A program made the translations under genes and the position numbers. From Microlunatus parietis (GTDB lineage Bacteria > Actinomycetota > Actinomycetes > Propionibacteriales > Propionibacteriaceae), in assembly GCF_013407955.1 (NCBI RefSeq), contig NZ_JACCBU010000001.1, positions 5,518,001-5,582,000 on the forward strand: DNA of 64,000 nt. Direction: 5' to 3'. The number at the start of each line of letters is the position of its first letter. Position 1 is the stretch's first letter. The notes beneath the pieces are model-generated. The model was not told where the DNA came from and did not search any database. It saw only the letters and a program-made list of their open reading frames with translations. Positions 33,645 to 45,233 of the stretch are shown piece by piece.

Positions 33645-35663
33645 GTGGCCGACCCGACAACCTACCGACCCAAGCCCGGCTCGATCCCGGAGCAGCCCGG
33701 CGTCTACCGGTTCTCCGACGCGGACGGGCGGGTCATCTATGTCGGCAAGGCGAAGAGCCTGCGGCAGCGGCTGAATTCGTACTTCGCCGATCCGGCCGGC
33801 CTGCACACCCGGACCCAGGCGATGGTGTTCACGGCGGCCCGGGTGGACTGGACCGTGGTCCGCTCCGACGTCGAGGCGCTGCAGCTGGAGTACTCCTGGA
33901 TCAAGGAGTTCGACCCGCGGTTCAACGTGAAGTATCGCGACGACAAGTCGTACCCGTGGATGGCGGTGACCTGGGCCGACGAGTTCCCGCGGGTGATGGT
34001 CGGCCGCGGCAAGAAGCGCAAGGGCAATCGCTACTTCGGGCCGTACTCGCACGCCTGGGCGATCCGGGAGACCGTCGACCTGCTGCTCCGGGTGTTCCCG
34101 ATGCGGTCCTGCTCCAACGGCGTGTTCAAGAACCACAAGCAGATCGGCCGGCCCTGCCTGCTCGGCTACATCAACAAGTGTGCCGCGCCGTGCGTCGGCA
34201 GGATCAGCGCCGACGAGCACCGCGACATCGTGGACGACTTCTGCCAGTTCGTCTCCGGCCAGTCCGGACCGATGATCAAGAAGCTCGAGCGCGAGATGGC
34301 CCGGGCCAGTGCGGCGATGGAGTACGAACGCGCCGCCGTGATCCGGGACGACATCGGTGCGCTGCAGCAGGCCATGTCGAAGAACGCGATCGTGCTCGGC
34401 GACGGCACCGACGCGGACGTGATCGCGCTGGCCGAGGACCCGCTCGAGGTCGCGGTGCAGATCTTCCACGTCCGCGGCGGCCGGGTCCGCGGCGAACGCG
34501 GCTGGGTCGCCGACCGGGTCGACGACATCGACACGGCCGGCCTGGTCGAGCAGTTCCTGCTCCAGTTGTATGCGGCGCCGGAGGAGGCCGACGGGCCGGA
34601 GCAGCCGCCGCTGCCGCGGGAGATCCTGGTGCCGGCGCTGCCGCCGTCGGTCGACTCGCTGACCGCCCTGTTCAGCGAGCGGCGCAAGGCCCAGGTGGCG
34701 ATCCGGGTGCCGCAGCGGGGCGACAAGCGGACGCTGCTGGAGACGGTCGCCCGCAACGCCGGCGAGACCCTGGTCCGGCACAAGACCAGCCGGGCGGGGG
34801 ACCTGTCCACCCGGAACCGGGCGCTGGAGGAGATCCAGGAGGCGCTGGAACTGCCGACCGCGCCGCTGCGGATGGAGTGCTTCGACATCTCCAACTTGCA
34901 GGGCACCGAGGTGGTCGCCTCGATGGTCGTCTTCGAGGACGGCCTGCCGCGGAAGAGCGAATACCGGCGCTTCGTGATCAGGGGCGTGGACGGCCAGAAC
35001 GACGTCGCCGCGATGAAGGAAGTGATCACCCGCCGGTTCCGCCGGCTGCTCGACGACCGGGCCCGGACCGCGGCCGATCATGATCGCGGCAACGGTACGG
35101 CGGCTGCTGCGGAGGTGGCCGACGCCGAGCCGGACGGCCCGATGCTGATCGACCCGACCACCGGGGCGCCGCGCCGGTTCGCCTACGCGCCCGCGCTGGT
35201 CGTCGTCGACGGCGGCCCGCCGCAGGTGGCCGCCGCGGCCGAGGCAATGGGGGAGTTGGGCATCAACGACATTGCCCTCTGCGGCCTGGCGAAGCGGCTG
35301 GAGGAGGTCTGGCTGCCCGAGACCGAGGACCCGGTGATCCTGCCCCGCACCTCGGAGGGGCTCTACCTGCTGCAGCGGCTCCGCGACGAGGCGCACCGGT
35401 TCGCGATCACCCACCACCGGTCCCGGCGGAGCAAGTCGATGGTCGAATCGGTCCTTGATCAGGTTCCCGGTCTCGGTGAGGTACGTCGGCGTACCCTGCT
35501 GAAGCATTTCGGTTCGCTGAAGAAGCTCCGCGAGGCCAGGGTGGAGGAGATCGCCGCGGTCCCGGGGTTCGGCGACAAGACCGCGCTGGCGATCAAGGCG
35601 GCCCTGTCCGAGACGCCGAAGGCGGAGGCGATCAACACCGCCACCGGCGAGATCCTGGACTGA
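33645..35663 (+). CDS. uvrC: UvrC, excinuclease ABC subunit C
   Basis: A 672-residue nucleotide-excision-repair nuclease that makes both incisions beside UvrB-marked damage. The GIY-YIG domain is [20 protein letters not shown] near 18-37. A UVR motif lies around 205-240 ([17 protein letters not shown]), the RNase H-like 5'-incision domain carries [19 protein letters not shown], and helix-hairpin-helix repeats end it ([30 protein letters not shown]). GTG 33645 was chosen over an upstream TTG frame because of the leaderless promoter. It heads the uvrC-rapZ-yvcK-whiA block. Confidence 0.97.
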   Translation: MADPTTYRPKPGSIPEQPGVYRFSDADGRVIYVGKAKSLRQRLNSYFADPAGLHTRTQAMVFTAARVDWTVVRSDVEALQLEYSWIKEFDPRFNVKYRDDKSYPWMAVTWADEFPRVMVGRGKKRKGNRYFGPYSHAWAIRETVDLLLRVFPMRSCSNGVFKNHKQIGRPCLLGYINKCAAPCVGRISADEHRDIVDDFCQFVSGQSGPMIKKLEREMARASAAMEYERAAVIRDDIGALQQAMSKNAIVLGDGTDADVIALAEDPLEVAVQIFHVRGGRVRGERGWVADRVDDIDTAGLVEQFLLQLYAAPEEADGPEQPPLPREILVPALPPSVDSLTALFSERRKAQVAIRVPQRGDKRTLLETVARNAGETLVRHKTSRAGDLSTRNRALEEIQEALELPTAPLRMECFDISNLQGTEVVASMVVFEDGLPRKSEYRRFVIRGVDGQNDVAAMKEVITRRFRRLLDDRARTAADHDRGNGTAAAAEVADAEPDGPMLIDPTTGAPRRFAYAPALVVVDGGPPQVAAAAEAMGELGINDIALCGLAKRLEEVWLPETEDPVILPRTSEGLYLLQRLRDEAHRFAITHHRSRRSKSMVESVLDQVPGLGEVRRRTLLKHFGSLKKLREARVEEIAAVPGFGDKTALAIKAALSETPKAEAINTATGEILD

Positions 35664-36068
35664 TCGGGCCACCGCGCCGAGGCTCGCGGAGCGATGTCGC
35701 CAAAGCACCTGAGTTCGAGCGCTGGGCGGCTCTGAAGCGCGTTGTCGGGCGAACCGAGGCGGAAGAACGACAGCCGGGCCCCACCGCCCACCCGCGTCCG
35801 CGCCCTGTCCACTCGCGTCCGCCCTGCCCAACCGCGGCCGCCCTGCCCCTGGCCCGCTCCGGCTCGAGTCGGTCCACGTCGCGTGGGTTTGTCGACAACC
35901 GCACACGTCGAAGCCGATTCGAGGTCGGAAAGTCGACAACCCGACCCGCTGTCCGGACACCGAGGGTTGCGCGGTCGCCTCGGCCGGCGGGTCGGAGCGG
36001 TCGCGGCGGGGAGGATGACGGGTGGAGCGTCGGTCGCCGGCGGAGGGTCGGTCGCGGATGAAAGCGCG

Positions 36069-36140
36069 GTGTGGGTCGGCGGAGTGGTGTGGGTCGGCGG
36101 AGTGGTGTGGGTCGGCGGAGTGGTGTGGGTCGGCGGAGCG
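36069..36140. repeat. four tandem 18-bp repeats
   Basis: The unit GTGTGGGTCGGCGGAGTG occurs four times head to tail (36069-36086, 36087-36104, 36105-36122, 36123-36140). Only the last copy differs, with GCG instead of GTG at its end. Confidence 0.85.
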
Positions 36141-36260
36141 GTGCGGTCGGGGGCGTCGCAGGTTCGGCGCGGCCCGGAGGAACGGTCGCGGATCCGGCTG
36201 AGATCGAGGCTGTCGGCGACCGGGCGGACCCGCCTCGGTCCGGGCGTCACCGGTGGCCGC

Positions 36261-36266
36261 CATAAT
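36261..36266 (+). promoter_or_regulatory. -10 element (CATAAT) of rapZ
   Basis: CATAAT ends 7 nt before GTG 36274, giving a leaderless rapZ transcript. The competing ATG 36265 lies inside the hexamer. Confidence 0.5.
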
Positions 36267-36273
36267 GGGGCCG

Positions 36274-37194
36274 GTGAACTCCAGCCAGCCGATCACGGCC
36301 GCGCCCGAGGACCTGGACCCCGCCGCCGCACCGACCGCCCCCGACCTGCGGGTCGTCGTCGTCACCGGCATGTCCGGCGCGGGCCGGACGACCGCCGCGA
36401 ATGCGCTCGAGGACCTCGGCTGGTACGTGATCGACAACCTGCCGCCGAGCGTGCTGCCCGAGGTGTGTTCGCTGGCCAGCGGCGCCGGGATCACCCGGCT
36501 GGCGGTGGTCCTCGACGTCCGTACCCGATCGTTCTTCGAGCAGTTGTCGGCCATGTTCAGCGACCTGACCGCGCGCGGCCTGCTGCCGGAGATCCTCTAT
36601 CTCGAGGCCTCCGACGACGTCATCGTGCGGCGGCAGGAGTCGGCCCGGCGGCCGCACCCGCTGCAGGGCGACGGCCGGCTGCTGGACGGCATTCTCCGGG
36701 AGCGGCAGATGCTCGCCACGGTGCGCGCCGCGGCCGATCTGGTGATCGACACCTCGGCGATCAACGTGCATCAGCTCAGCTCGCGGGTCGCGCACGCGTA
36801 CGCGGGGGAGACGACGGAGCAGCTGCGGGTGACCCTGGTCTCGTTCGGCTTCAAGTACGGCATCCCGGTCGACGCCGACCTCGTGGTCGACGTGCGGTTC
36901 CTGCCGAACCCGCACTGGGTGCCGGAGCTGCGGCCGATGACCGGGCTGGACTCCGAGGTCAGCGACTACGTGCTCGGCGCCGAAGGTGCCAACGGGTTTC
37001 TGAACAAGCTGCAGGAGCTGCTGCAGATCATGGCGGCCGGCTACATCCGGGAGGGCAAGCGGTTCGCCACCATCGCCATCGGCTGCACCGGCGGCAAGCA
37101 CCGCAGCACCGCGATGACCGAGGAGTTCGCCCGCCGGCTGCGCGCCCTGGGGCTGCCGACCAAGGTGCTGCACCGCGATGTGGGACACGAGTGA
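36274..37194 (+). CDS. rapZ: RapZ/YvcJ-family nucleotide-binding protein
   Basis: A 306-residue P-loop protein. Walker A is TGMSGAGRTTAANALEDLGW, followed by the family signatures YVIDNLPPSVL and RTRSFF. The C-terminal domain has FKYGIPVDADLVVDVRFLPNPHW and the conserved GCTGGKHRSTAM. In E. coli RapZ guides a small RNA controlling amino-sugar synthesis; in Gram-positives YvcJ hydrolyses GTP and ATP. GTG 36274 is favoured by the leaderless -10; ATG 36265 and GTG 36253 are in frame upstream. It is followed by yvcK and whiA, the conserved actinobacterial order. Confidence 0.95.
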   Translation: MNSSQPITAAPEDLDPAAAPTAPDLRVVVVTGMSGAGRTTAANALEDLGWYVIDNLPPSVLPEVCSLASGAGITRLAVVLDVRTRSFFEQLSAMFSDLTARGLLPEILYLEASDDVIVRRQESARRPHPLQGDGRLLDGILRERQMLATVRAAADLVIDTSAINVHQLSSRVAHAYAGETTEQLRVTLVSFGFKYGIPVDADLVVDVRFLPNPHWVPELRPMTGLDSEVSDYVLGAEGANGFLNKLQELLQIMAAGYIREGKRFATIAIGCTGGKHRSTAMTEEFARRLRALGLPTKVLHRDVGHE

Positions 37195-37204
37195 GGTACT
37201 TCGG

Positions 37205-38173
37205 GTGAGCACGGCCCTGCCAGCGCTGCCGACATTGCCGTCGGTGGTCGCGTTCGGCGGCGGCCACGGGCTGTCGGCGTCGCTGAGCGCGTTGCGCCGG
37301 GTCACCGACAAGCTCGCCGCGGTGGTCACGGTCGCCGACGACGGCGGTTCGTCGGGCCGGCTGCGGGCCGAGCTGGACTGCCTGCCGCCGGGCGATCTGC
37401 GGATGGCGCTGGCCGCGTTGTGCGGCGACGACGAGTCCGGCCGGACCTGGGCCGAGGTGCTGCAGTACCGGTTCGCCTCCGACGGCGACCTGAACGGCCA
37501 CGCGATCGGCAACCTGCTGATCGCCGGGGTGTGGGCCCGGCTCGGCGACCCGGTGGCCGGGCTCGACCTGGTGGCCCGGCTGCTCGGCGCGAAGGGCCGC
37601 GTGCTGCCGATGGCCGCCGTACCGCTGGAGATCGAGGCGGACGTGATCGGCCTGGACGCCGCGCACCCGGACGAGACCGGGCTGGTCCGCGGCCAGGCGG
37701 CGGTGGCGACGACGACCGGTCAGGTGTCCGCGGTCCGGCTCACGCCGAGCGACCCGCCGGCCTGTCCCGAGTCGGTGGCGGTGGTCGAGGCCGCCGACTG
37801 GGTGGTGCTCGGTCCGGGCTCCTGGTTCACCTCGGTGATCCCGCACCTCCTGGTGCCCGAGCTGGCCGACGCGATCCTGGCCACCAAGGCCCGCCGGCTG
37901 CTCACCCTCAACATCGGCTACGACGGCGAGACGCACGGCTTCAGCGCCGCCCGGCACCTGGAACTGCTGGCCGAGCACGCGCCGTGCCTGCGCCTCGACG
38001 TGGTGCTGGCGGACAGCGCGTTCGCGGCCGACGATCCCCATCTGAGCGCGTACGCGAGCTCGCTCGGCGCGGAGCTGGTGGTCGCCGACCTGGCCGTCCG
38101 AGACGGCACCCCACGGCACGACCCGCTCCGCCTCGCTTCGGCGTACGCAGAGATCATGGGCATCCCCGGCTGA
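37205..38173 (+). CDS. yvcK: YvcK/CuvA-type uridine diphosphate-sugar-binding growth protein
   Basis: A 322-residue CofD-like protein. VAFGGGHGLSASLSALRRV near 14-32 and VTVADDGGSSGRLR near 43 are the family glycine-rich signatures. NGHAIGNLLIAGVW and VLGPGSWFTSVIPHLL follow. In Bacillus and mycobacteria this protein binds UDP-sugars and supports cell-wall growth under gluconeogenic conditions. GTG 37205 lies 10 nt after the rapZ stop, with GAGGT overlapping the rapZ end. Its location between rapZ and whiA is standard. Confidence 0.94.
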   Translation: MSTALPALPTLPSVVAFGGGHGLSASLSALRRVTDKLAAVVTVADDGGSSGRLRAELDCLPPGDLRMALAALCGDDESGRTWAEVLQYRFASDGDLNGHAIGNLLIAGVWARLGDPVAGLDLVARLLGAKGRVLPMAAVPLEIEADVIGLDAAHPDETGLVRGQAAVATTTGQVSAVRLTPSDPPACPESVAVVEAADWVVLGPGSWFTSVIPHLLVPELADAILATKARRLLTLNIGYDGETHGFSAARHLELLAEHAPCLRLDVVLADSAFAADDPHLSAYASSLGAELVVADLAVRDGTPRHDPLRLASAYAEIMGIPG

Positions 38174-38227
38174 CCCTTCAAGATCACTGGGGCTAGGGGG
38201 TGCGCCTCGGGCGCTGGCCAAATCTGG

Positions 38228-38233
38228 CATCAT
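38228..38233 (+). promoter_or_regulatory. -10 element (CATCAT) of whiA
   Basis: CATCAT ends 6 nt before ATG 38240, again the leaderless spacing. It gives whiA its own promoter in the 66-nt gap after yvcK. Confidence 0.4.
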
Positions 38234-38239
38234 GCACCA

Positions 38240-39223
38240 ATGGCCATGACAGCTCAGGTGAAGGCGGAACTGGCGACGATCAAGGTCACCAAGCCAAGCT
38301 GTCGGAAGGCAGAGGTCGCCGCGATGCTGCGGTTTGCGGGCGGCCTGCACATCGTCAGCGGCCGGATCGTCATCGAGGCCGAGCTCGACACCGGCGCCGC
38401 GGCGCGCCGGCTGCGGACCGACATCGCCGAGGTGTTCGGGCACCCCAGCGACCTGGTGATCGTCAACGGTTCCGGCATCCGGCGCGGCACCCGCTACGTG
38501 GTCCGGGTGATCAAGCACGGCGACGCGCTGGCCCGGCAGACCGGACTGATCGACTCGCACGGCCGGCCGGCGCGCGGGCTGCCGGCCCAGGTGGTCGGCG
38601 GCGGCGCGGACGAGTGCGCGGCGGCCTGGCGCGGGGCGTTCCTGGCGCACGGGTCGCTGACCGAACCGGGCCGTTCGATGGCGCTCGAGGTCACCTGCCC
38701 GGGACCGGAGGCGGCGCTGGCCCTGGTCGGCGCGGCCCGGCGGCTCGGCATCGCCTCCAAGGCCCGCGAGGTACGCAACGTCGACCGGGTGGTGATCCGC
38801 GACGGCGACGCGATCGGCGCCCTGCTGACCCGGATCGGCGCCCACGAATCGGTGCTGGCCTGGGAGGACCGGCGGATGCGGCGCGAGGTGCGGGCCTCGG
38901 CGAACCGGCTGGCCAACTTCGACGACGCCAACCTGCGCCGGTCGGCCCGCGCCGCGGTGGCGGCCGGCGCCCGGGTGGAGCGGGCCCTGGAGATCCTCGG
39001 CGAGGACGTACCGGATCATCTCAAGGCGGCTGGCGTACTGCGGATCGAGAACAAGCAGGCCAGCCTGGAAGAACTGGGCCAGCTGCACGAGCCGCCGCTG
39101 ACCAAGGACGCCGTCGCGGGCCGGATCCGGCGGCTGCTCGCCACCGCCGACAAGCGGGCCGCGGAGCTCGGCATCCCGGACACGGAGTCGAGCATCAGCC
39201 CGGAACTCCTCGACGCGGACTGA
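38240..39223 (+). CDS. whiA: WhiA, sporulation/cell-division regulator
   Basis: A 327-residue protein with an N-terminal LAGLIDADG-homing-endonuclease-like fold and a C-terminal HTH. The N-terminal region [27 protein letters not shown] matches the family over residues 4-30, and the middle has [10 protein letters not shown] and [15 protein letters not shown]. The end ([24 protein letters not shown]) is the WhiA C-terminal HTH. In Streptomyces WhiA with WhiB controls sporulation septation; non-sporulating actinomycetes keep it for cell division. It ends the uvrC-whiA block. Confidence 0.97.
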   Translation: MAMTAQVKAELATIKVTKPSCRKAEVAAMLRFAGGLHIVSGRIVIEAELDTGAAARRLRTDIAEVFGHPSDLVIVNGSGIRRGTRYVVRVIKHGDALARQTGLIDSHGRPARGLPAQVVGGGADECAAAWRGAFLAHGSLTEPGRSMALEVTCPGPEAALALVGAARRLGIASKAREVRNVDRVVIRDGDAIGALLTRIGAHESVLAWEDRRMRREVRASANRLANFDDANLRRSARAAVAAGARVERALEILGEDVPDHLKAAGVLRIENKQASLEELGQLHEPPLTKDAVAGRIRRLLATADKRAAELGIPDTESSISPELLDAD

Positions 39224-39232
39224 TTCCCGGAG

Positions 39233-41611
39233 TCAGCGGGGCGGGCTCGGCTCCGGACCGGAGGAATAGACGGCCCGAATCGTGCTGAACTCGGGCACCC
39301 GTCCGCGATCCGGCGTGAACCGGATGAACTGCCCGGCCGGCACCGTACGGCTCGGTTCGGTCGTCCGCCGCACCGTGAAGCCGGCCTCTTCGAGCCGTTT
39401 CGTCGCGGCCTCCGGACTCAGCCCGAACAGGGCCGGCAGGTCGACCAGTCGCCCGTCGGTCAGTTCCCGCGGCGGCGCCTCGAAGCGGGTCTCCGGCTTC
39501 CCCTCGAGGTACTCCTCCATCGCCGGCTTCCAGATCTCCTGCCCGGCGTCGCCGCTGCCGGAGCCCTCCAGGACGAAGCCCGTCGACGGCACCCGGTAGC
39601 CCTTGACGCCGCTGGACCGGAAGTCGTCGCCGCCGCGCCGGAACGGTTCCCGGGTGACGTCGACCGAGATCATCGCCGCGCCCGAGATCTCGGGCGTGTA
39701 CCCGGCGAACGAGACGGCCTGGTTGCCGCTGGTGGTGCCGGTCTTACCGGCCTGCGGCCGGCCGTCGTCGGTGGCCACCCGCTGCCCGGTGCCGTCGGTC
39801 ATCACGCTGGCCAGCAGATCGTTCATCGCGTTCGCGACGTCCTCCTCGAGCACCCGCCGGCAGTTGCCGCTCGGTACGGCCAGCGCGCTGCCGTCCGGCC
39901 GGGTGATCGACTCGAGCACGATCGGGTCGCAGTGGATCCCGCCGGAGGCGAACGTCGCGTACGCCTCCGCCAGCGACAGCGGGCTGATCTCCACCGTGCC
40001 GAGGGTGAACGACGGCTTGTCCTGGTAGTACGACAGCGGCCGGTCGGCGGTGGTGCTGACGATGCCGAGCTTCTCGGCCATCTCGATCACCCGGCACATG
40101 CCGGTGTCCAGCTCCAGCTGCACGTAGTAGGTGTTCACCGAGCGCTGCGCGGCACGGTACATGTCCATCTCGCCGTTGGTGCCGGTGGAGTTGGACACCT
40201 CCCAGTCGCCGTAGACCCGGCTCCGTCCGTCGCAGGTGTCGAACGTCTCGCCGGAGAAGTCCATCGTTCCCCGCGCGTCGTACCGCTTGCTGAGCGGGAT
40301 GCCCTTCTCCAGCGCGGCCGCCGAGGTGATCGCCTTGAACGTCGAGCCGGCCTGGAAACCGCCCTGCTCGCCGATCGCGTAGTTCCAGTAGGTCTCGCCC
40401 GCCTCGGCGTCGTCGCCCATCACCGGCCGGCTCTGCGCCATGGCGACGATCAGGCCGGTGCCCGGCTGGATCATGTTCATCGTGGCGATCACCGGGTCGG
40501 TCGGGCCGACCACGTCGCTGACCGCCTGCTGGGCGATGTCCTGGGTCTCCGGGTCGATCGCCGTCCGGACGGTCAGGCCGCCGCGCTTGATCGCGTTCTC
40601 CCGGTCGTCGGCCGTCGCACCGAGGCTCGGCGTCTGCATCAGCGCGTCGTACACGTAGTCGCAGAGGAACGGGTAGTCGGTGCCGACGCAGCCGTTCCGG
40701 GTGCCCCGGACCAGGTCCTCGTCGAAGCCGGTCTTCTTCGCCGCGGCCACGTCGGCCGGGCCGACCATGCCCAACTCGGCCATCCGGTTCAGCACCACGT
40801 CGCGCCGTTCCAGCGCCGCGCCCTCGTTGACGACCGGGTTGATCTGGGTCGGGTTCTGCACCAGACCGGCCAGCATCGCGGCCTGGGCCAGGGTGAGCTT
40901 TGCGGCCGTGGTGTTGAAATAGTGCTTCGCGGCGGCTTCGACCCCGTAGGCGCCGTCGCCGAAATAGGCGATATTCAAATAGCGTTCCAGGATCTCGTCC
41001 TTGGACCATTCCTGTTCCAGGGCGATGGCATAACGTAATTCCTGGATTTTTCGTTCGTACGTGCTCTCCTGCGCGGCGCGTACGGCAGCCTCGTCACCGC
41101 GCCGTTTCGCCTCGTCGATCAGCACCATCTTCACGTACTGCTGGGTGATGCTGGAGCCGCCCTGGGTGACCCCGCCGGACACCTGGTTGGTGAGGAAGGC
41201 GCGCAGGGTCCCGATCGGGTCCAGCGGGCCGTGCTCGTAGTACCGATGATCTTCGATCGCCAGCAGAGCCCGCGGCATCACCGGCGCGATCTCCTGCAGA
41301 GGTTTGTAAACCCGGTTCTCGGCGTAGAAGTAGGCCAGCACGTCGCCGTTCACGTCGAGGATCGTCGAGCGCTCCGACTGGGCCGGCACCTCGAAGTCGG
41401 CCGGCAGGTTGCCCAGCTGGTCCGACGCGGCCCGCGCACCGAGCCCGAGCCCGCCCGCGAACGGCGCTACCAGGGCGGCCACCAGCAGCCCGGCGAGGGC
41501 ACTGACGGCGACGAAGAGAACAGCCGAGGTGAGGACGCGTACGACGCGCCGGGCAGACCGGAGCACTCTGTGCAGAGTAATCGCGGACGCTGTGAATTCC
41601 AGGCGCCGCAT
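39233..41611 (-). CDS. class A penicillin-binding protein (transglycosylase/transpeptidase) with PASTA domain
   Basis: A 792-residue bifunctional peptidoglycan synthase. Residues 1-60 include one TM helix, then a GT51 domain with the catalytic glutamate in AIEDHRYYEHGPLD and SSITQQYVKM. The transpeptidase domain has STFK (GSTFKAITSA), SVN (RSVNTYY) and KTGTT (GKTGTTSGN). A C-terminal PASTA domain (LPALFGLSPEAATKRLEEAGF) follows. This is the layout of PonA1/PonA2-type enzymes of actinobacteria. It converges on whiA with 9 nt between stops and is divergent from gap. Confidence 0.96.
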   Translation of the reverse strand: MRRLEFTASAITLHRVLRSARRVVRVLTSAVLFVAVSALAGLLVAALVAPFAGGLGLGARAASDQLGNLPADFEVPAQSERSTILDVNGDVLAYFYAENRVYKPLQEIAPVMPRALLAIEDHRYYEHGPLDPIGTLRAFLTNQVSGGVTQGGSSITQQYVKMVLIDEAKRRGDEAAVRAAQESTYERKIQELRYAIALEQEWSKDEILERYLNIAYFGDGAYGVEAAAKHYFNTTAAKLTLAQAAMLAGLVQNPTQINPVVNEGAALERRDVVLNRMAELGMVGPADVAAAKKTGFDEDLVRGTRNGCVGTDYPFLCDYVYDALMQTPSLGATADDRENAIKRGGLTVRTAIDPETQDIAQQAVSDVVGPTDPVIATMNMIQPGTGLIVAMAQSRPVMGDDAEAGETYWNYAIGEQGGFQAGSTFKAITSAAALEKGIPLSKRYDARGTMDFSGETFDTCDGRSRVYGDWEVSNSTGTNGEMDMYRAAQRSVNTYYVQLELDTGMCRVIEMAEKLGIVSTTADRPLSYYQDKPSFTLGTVEISPLSLAEAYATFASGGIHCDPIVLESITRPDGSALAVPSGNCRRVLEEDVANAMNDLLASVMTDGTGQRVATDDGRPQAGKTGTTSGNQAVSFAGYTPEISGAAMISVDVTREPFRRGGDDFRSSGVKGYRVPSTGFVLEGSGSGDAGQEIWKPAMEEYLEGKPETRFEAPPRELTDGRLVDLPALFGLSPEAATKRLEEAGFTVRRTTEPSRTVPAGQFIRFTPDRGRVPEFSTIRAVYSSGPEPSPPR

Positions 41612-42929
<1,318 letters not shown>

Positions 42930-42936
42930 CCGATCC

Positions 42937-42976
42937 GCCGAGACGTCCCTCCGTCGGCCAGAGTCGACGTCTCGGC
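42937..42976 (+). terminator. hairpin after gap
   Basis: Perfect 11-bp arms GCCGAGACGTC (42937-42947) and GACGTCTCGGC (42966-42976) around 18 nt. It lies 8 nt after the gap stop. There is no U-run, so it may attenuate or protect the transcript rather than end it. Confidence 0.55.
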
Positions 42977-42992
42977 GAACTCTTCGTGGACT

Positions 42993-43022
42993 GCCGGTGC
43001 CCTCGTGCTGAGGGGCACCGGC
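42993..43022 (+). terminator. second hairpin between gap and pgk
   Basis: GCCGGTGCCC (42993-43002) pairs perfectly with GGGCACCGGC (43013-43022). With the preceding hairpin it makes a tandem structure in the gap-pgk spacer. Confidence 0.5.
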
Positions 43023-43184
43023 CGTCCGCCCGGGTCGCCGTCGTCGACCGAGGTCGTGCCGCTACGGTGATCCCTGAACCGCGCCGCCGACCCCGGCCGA
43101 AGCGCGATCGAGCCGTCACGACCGCTGCGAAACGCCGCGAGAACGTCCGCGCTGCTGGCGTCCCGGCGGAGGGAAAGGATTCTT

Positions 43185-44381
43185 GTGAAGAGCGTTGATG
43201 ATCTTGGGGACCTGCGCGGGAAGCGGGTGCTGGTCCGGTGCGACCTGAACGTGCCGCTGGACGGTGATCAGATCACCGACGACGGGCGGATCCGGGCCTC
43301 GCTGCCGACGCTGACCAAGCTGCGCGAGGCCGGCGCCAAGGTGATCGTGCTGGCGCACCTGGGCCGGCCCAAGGGCCAGGTCAAGCCGGAGTTCTCGCTG
43401 GCACCGGCGGCGAAGCGGCTGGGCGAGTTGCTCGGCACCGAGGTCCAGCTCGCCGAGGACGTCGTCGGCCCGTCCGCGACCAAGATCACCTCCGAGCTCG
43501 CCGACGGCGCGGTGGCGATGCTGGAGAACGTCCGCTTCGAGCCGGGCGAGGAGTCCAAGGACGATGCCGTCCGCGGCGAACTGGCCGACAAGTACGCCGC
43601 GCTGGGCGACGTGTTCGTCTCCGACGGCTTCGGGGTGGTGCATCGCAAGCAGGCCTCCGTCTACGACCTCGCGTCCCGGCTGCCCGCGGCCGCCGGCACC
43701 CTGGTGTTCGCCGAGGTCGAGGTGCTGCGCCGGCTGACCGAGGAGCCGGCCCGCCCGTACGTGGTCGTGCTCGGCGGTGCCAAGGTCTCCGACAAGCTGG
43801 CCGTGATCGACAACTTGATCAAGACCGCCGACACGCTGGCGATCGGCGGCGGGATGGTGTTCACCTTCCTCGCCGCGCAGGGCCTCGAGGTCGGCCAGAG
43901 CCTGCTCGAGGAAGATCAACTCGAGAAGGTGAAGGGCTACCTGGAGCAGGCGCAGCAGGCCGGCAAGCGGATCGTGCTGCCGACCGACATCGTCGTCGCG
44001 CCGGAGTTCAAGCAGGACGCGCCGCCCACCGTGGTCGCCGCCGACGCGATCCCCGGTGATCAACTCGGGCTGGACATCGGCCCCGAGTCCGGCCGGGCCT
44101 TCGCGGAGTTGATCAAGGAAGCCAAGACCGTGTTCTGGAACGGCCCGATGGGCGTGGCGGAGTGGGAGAACTTCGCCGCCGGCACCAAGGCGGTCGCGCA
44201 GGCGCTGTCCGAGGTGGACGGGCTGTCCGTCGTCGGCGGCGGCGACTCGGCCGCTGCCGTACGTGATCTTGGGTTCGGCGACGGCGACTTCTCGCACATC
44301 TCCACCGGTGGCGGGGCGTCGCTGGAATATCTGGAGGGCAAGACCTTGCCCGGCCTGTCCGTACTCGATCAGGAGAAGTGA
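43185..44381 (+). CDS. pgk: phosphoglycerate kinase
   Basis: A 398-residue glycolytic kinase. [20 protein letters not shown] is the family N-terminus, and LAHLGRPKG and [13 protein letters not shown] follow. The nucleotide-binding part has [24 protein letters not shown] and [14 protein letters not shown] 43185 follows GAGGGAAAGG. It overlaps the possible first GTG of tpiA by 4 nt. Confidence 0.98.
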   Translation: MKSVDDLGDLRGKRVLVRCDLNVPLDGDQITDDGRIRASLPTLTKLREAGAKVIVLAHLGRPKGQVKPEFSLAPAAKRLGELLGTEVQLAEDVVGPSATKITSELADGAVAMLENVRFEPGEESKDDAVRGELADKYAALGDVFVSDGFGVVHRKQASVYDLASRLPAAAGTLVFAEVEVLRRLTEEPARPYVVVLGGAKVSDKLAVIDNLIKTADTLAIGGGMVFTFLAAQGLEVGQSLLEEDQLEKVKGYLEQAQQAGKRIVLPTDIVVAPEFKQDAPPTVVAADAIPGDQLGLDIGPESGRAFAELIKEAKTVFWNGPMGVAEWENFAAGTKAVAQALSEVDGLSVVGGGDSAAAVRDLGFGDGDFSHISTGGGASLEYLEGKTLPGLSVLDQEK

Positions 44382-44386
44382 ACCTC

Positions 44387-45175
44387 GTGGCACGCAAGCC
44401 GTTGCTGGCCGGCAACTGGAAGATGAACCTGAACCACGTCGAGGCGGTCGGCCTGGTCCAGAAGCTGGCCTGGACGCTGGAGGACAAGAAGCACGACCCG
44501 GACAAGTCCGAGGTCGTCGTGCTGCCCCCGTTCACCGATCTGCGCACCGTCCAGACGCTGGTCGAGGGCGACAAGCTGAAGCTCGGCTTCGGCGCCCAGG
44601 ACGTGTCCGAGCACGCCGGCGGGGCGTACACGGGCGACATCTCCGCCGCCATGCTGGCCAAGCTCAACTGCTCCTACGTGACCGTCGGGCACTCCGAGCG
44701 CCGGCAGTTCCACGGCGAGGACGACGCGCTGGTCAACCGGAAGGCCAAGGCGGCCCTCGGCGCCGGGATCACCCCGATCATCTGCATCGGCGAGGGGCTC
44801 GAGATCCGCCAGGCCGGCGAGCACGTGCCCTACACGCTGACCCAGCTGGACGGCGCCCTGGACGGGCTGTCCGCGGAGCAGGTGGCCGGGCTGGTCATCG
44901 CCTACGAGCCGGTCTGGGCGATCGGGACCGGCGAGGTGGCCACGCCGCAGGACGCCCAGGAGGTGTGCGCCGCGATCCGGTCCCGGATCGGCGAACTGCA
45001 CGGTCCCGAGGTGGCGGACCAGGTGCGGGTGCTCTACGGCGGCTCGGTGAAGGCGAACAATGTGGCGGCGATCATGGCGCAGCCCGACGTCGACGGCTGT
45101 CTGGTCGGCGGAGCGAGCCTCGTTGTCGAAGAATTCGCCGCGATTTCACGCTTCTACGCCTTGCCAGTGATCTGA
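44387..45175 (+). CDS. tpiA: triosephosphate isomerase
   Basis: A 262-residue TIM-barrel enzyme. Lys12 ([12 protein letters not shown]), His102 (VGHSERR) and Glu173 ([11 protein letters not shown]) are the catalytic residues, and YGGSVKANN is the phosphate loop. GTG 44387 gives the family N-terminus [15 protein letters not shown] 44378 overlaps the pgk stop but stands only 2 nt from AGGAG. It forms one unit with pgk. Confidence 0.97.
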   Translation: MARKPLLAGNWKMNLNHVEAVGLVQKLAWTLEDKKHDPDKSEVVVLPPFTDLRTVQTLVEGDKLKLGFGAQDVSEHAGGAYTGDISAAMLAKLNCSYVTVGHSERRQFHGEDDALVNRKAKAALGAGITPIICIGEGLEIRQAGEHVPYTLTQLDGALDGLSAEQVAGLVIAYEPVWAIGTGEVATPQDAQEVCAAIRSRIGELHGPEVADQVRVLYGGSVKANNVAAIMAQPDVDGCLVGGASLVVEEFAAISRFYALPVI

Positions 45176-45221
45176 CCAATCCCGCCCCCGGTCGGGGGTG
45201 AGATTTCGGTAAGCCTTGAGT

Positions 45222-45227
45222 TAGAGT
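45222..45227 (+). promoter_or_regulatory. -10 element (TAGAGT) of secG
   Basis: TAGAGT ends 6 nt before GTG 45234. Leaderless spacing. Confidence 0.5.
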
Positions 45228-45233
45228 ACCCCG

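Larger units (their letters stand above)
35664..36273. other. 600-bp intergenic region before rapZ with a tandem repeat
   Basis: No credible gene. The sequence holds pyrimidine-rich plus-strand segments around 35780-35860 and four 18-bp tandem repeats at 36069-36140. An open frame through it exists only because the repeat unit is a multiple of three. Confidence 0.5.

Noticed and set aside
36069-36140. CRISPR array
   Set aside because: Repeats are directly adjacent with no spacers and no cas genes are present.
36061-36265. VWVGGV-repeat protein upstream of rapZ
   Set aside because: The peptide repeat is produced by the 18-bp DNA repeat; no ribosome site or homologous domain, and it would overlap rapZ in another frame.
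32598-36554. 1318-codon minus-strand frame across uvrC
   Set aside because: It is antisense to uvrC, a clear housekeeping gene, and its translation is Arg/Gly/Asp repeats without a domain.
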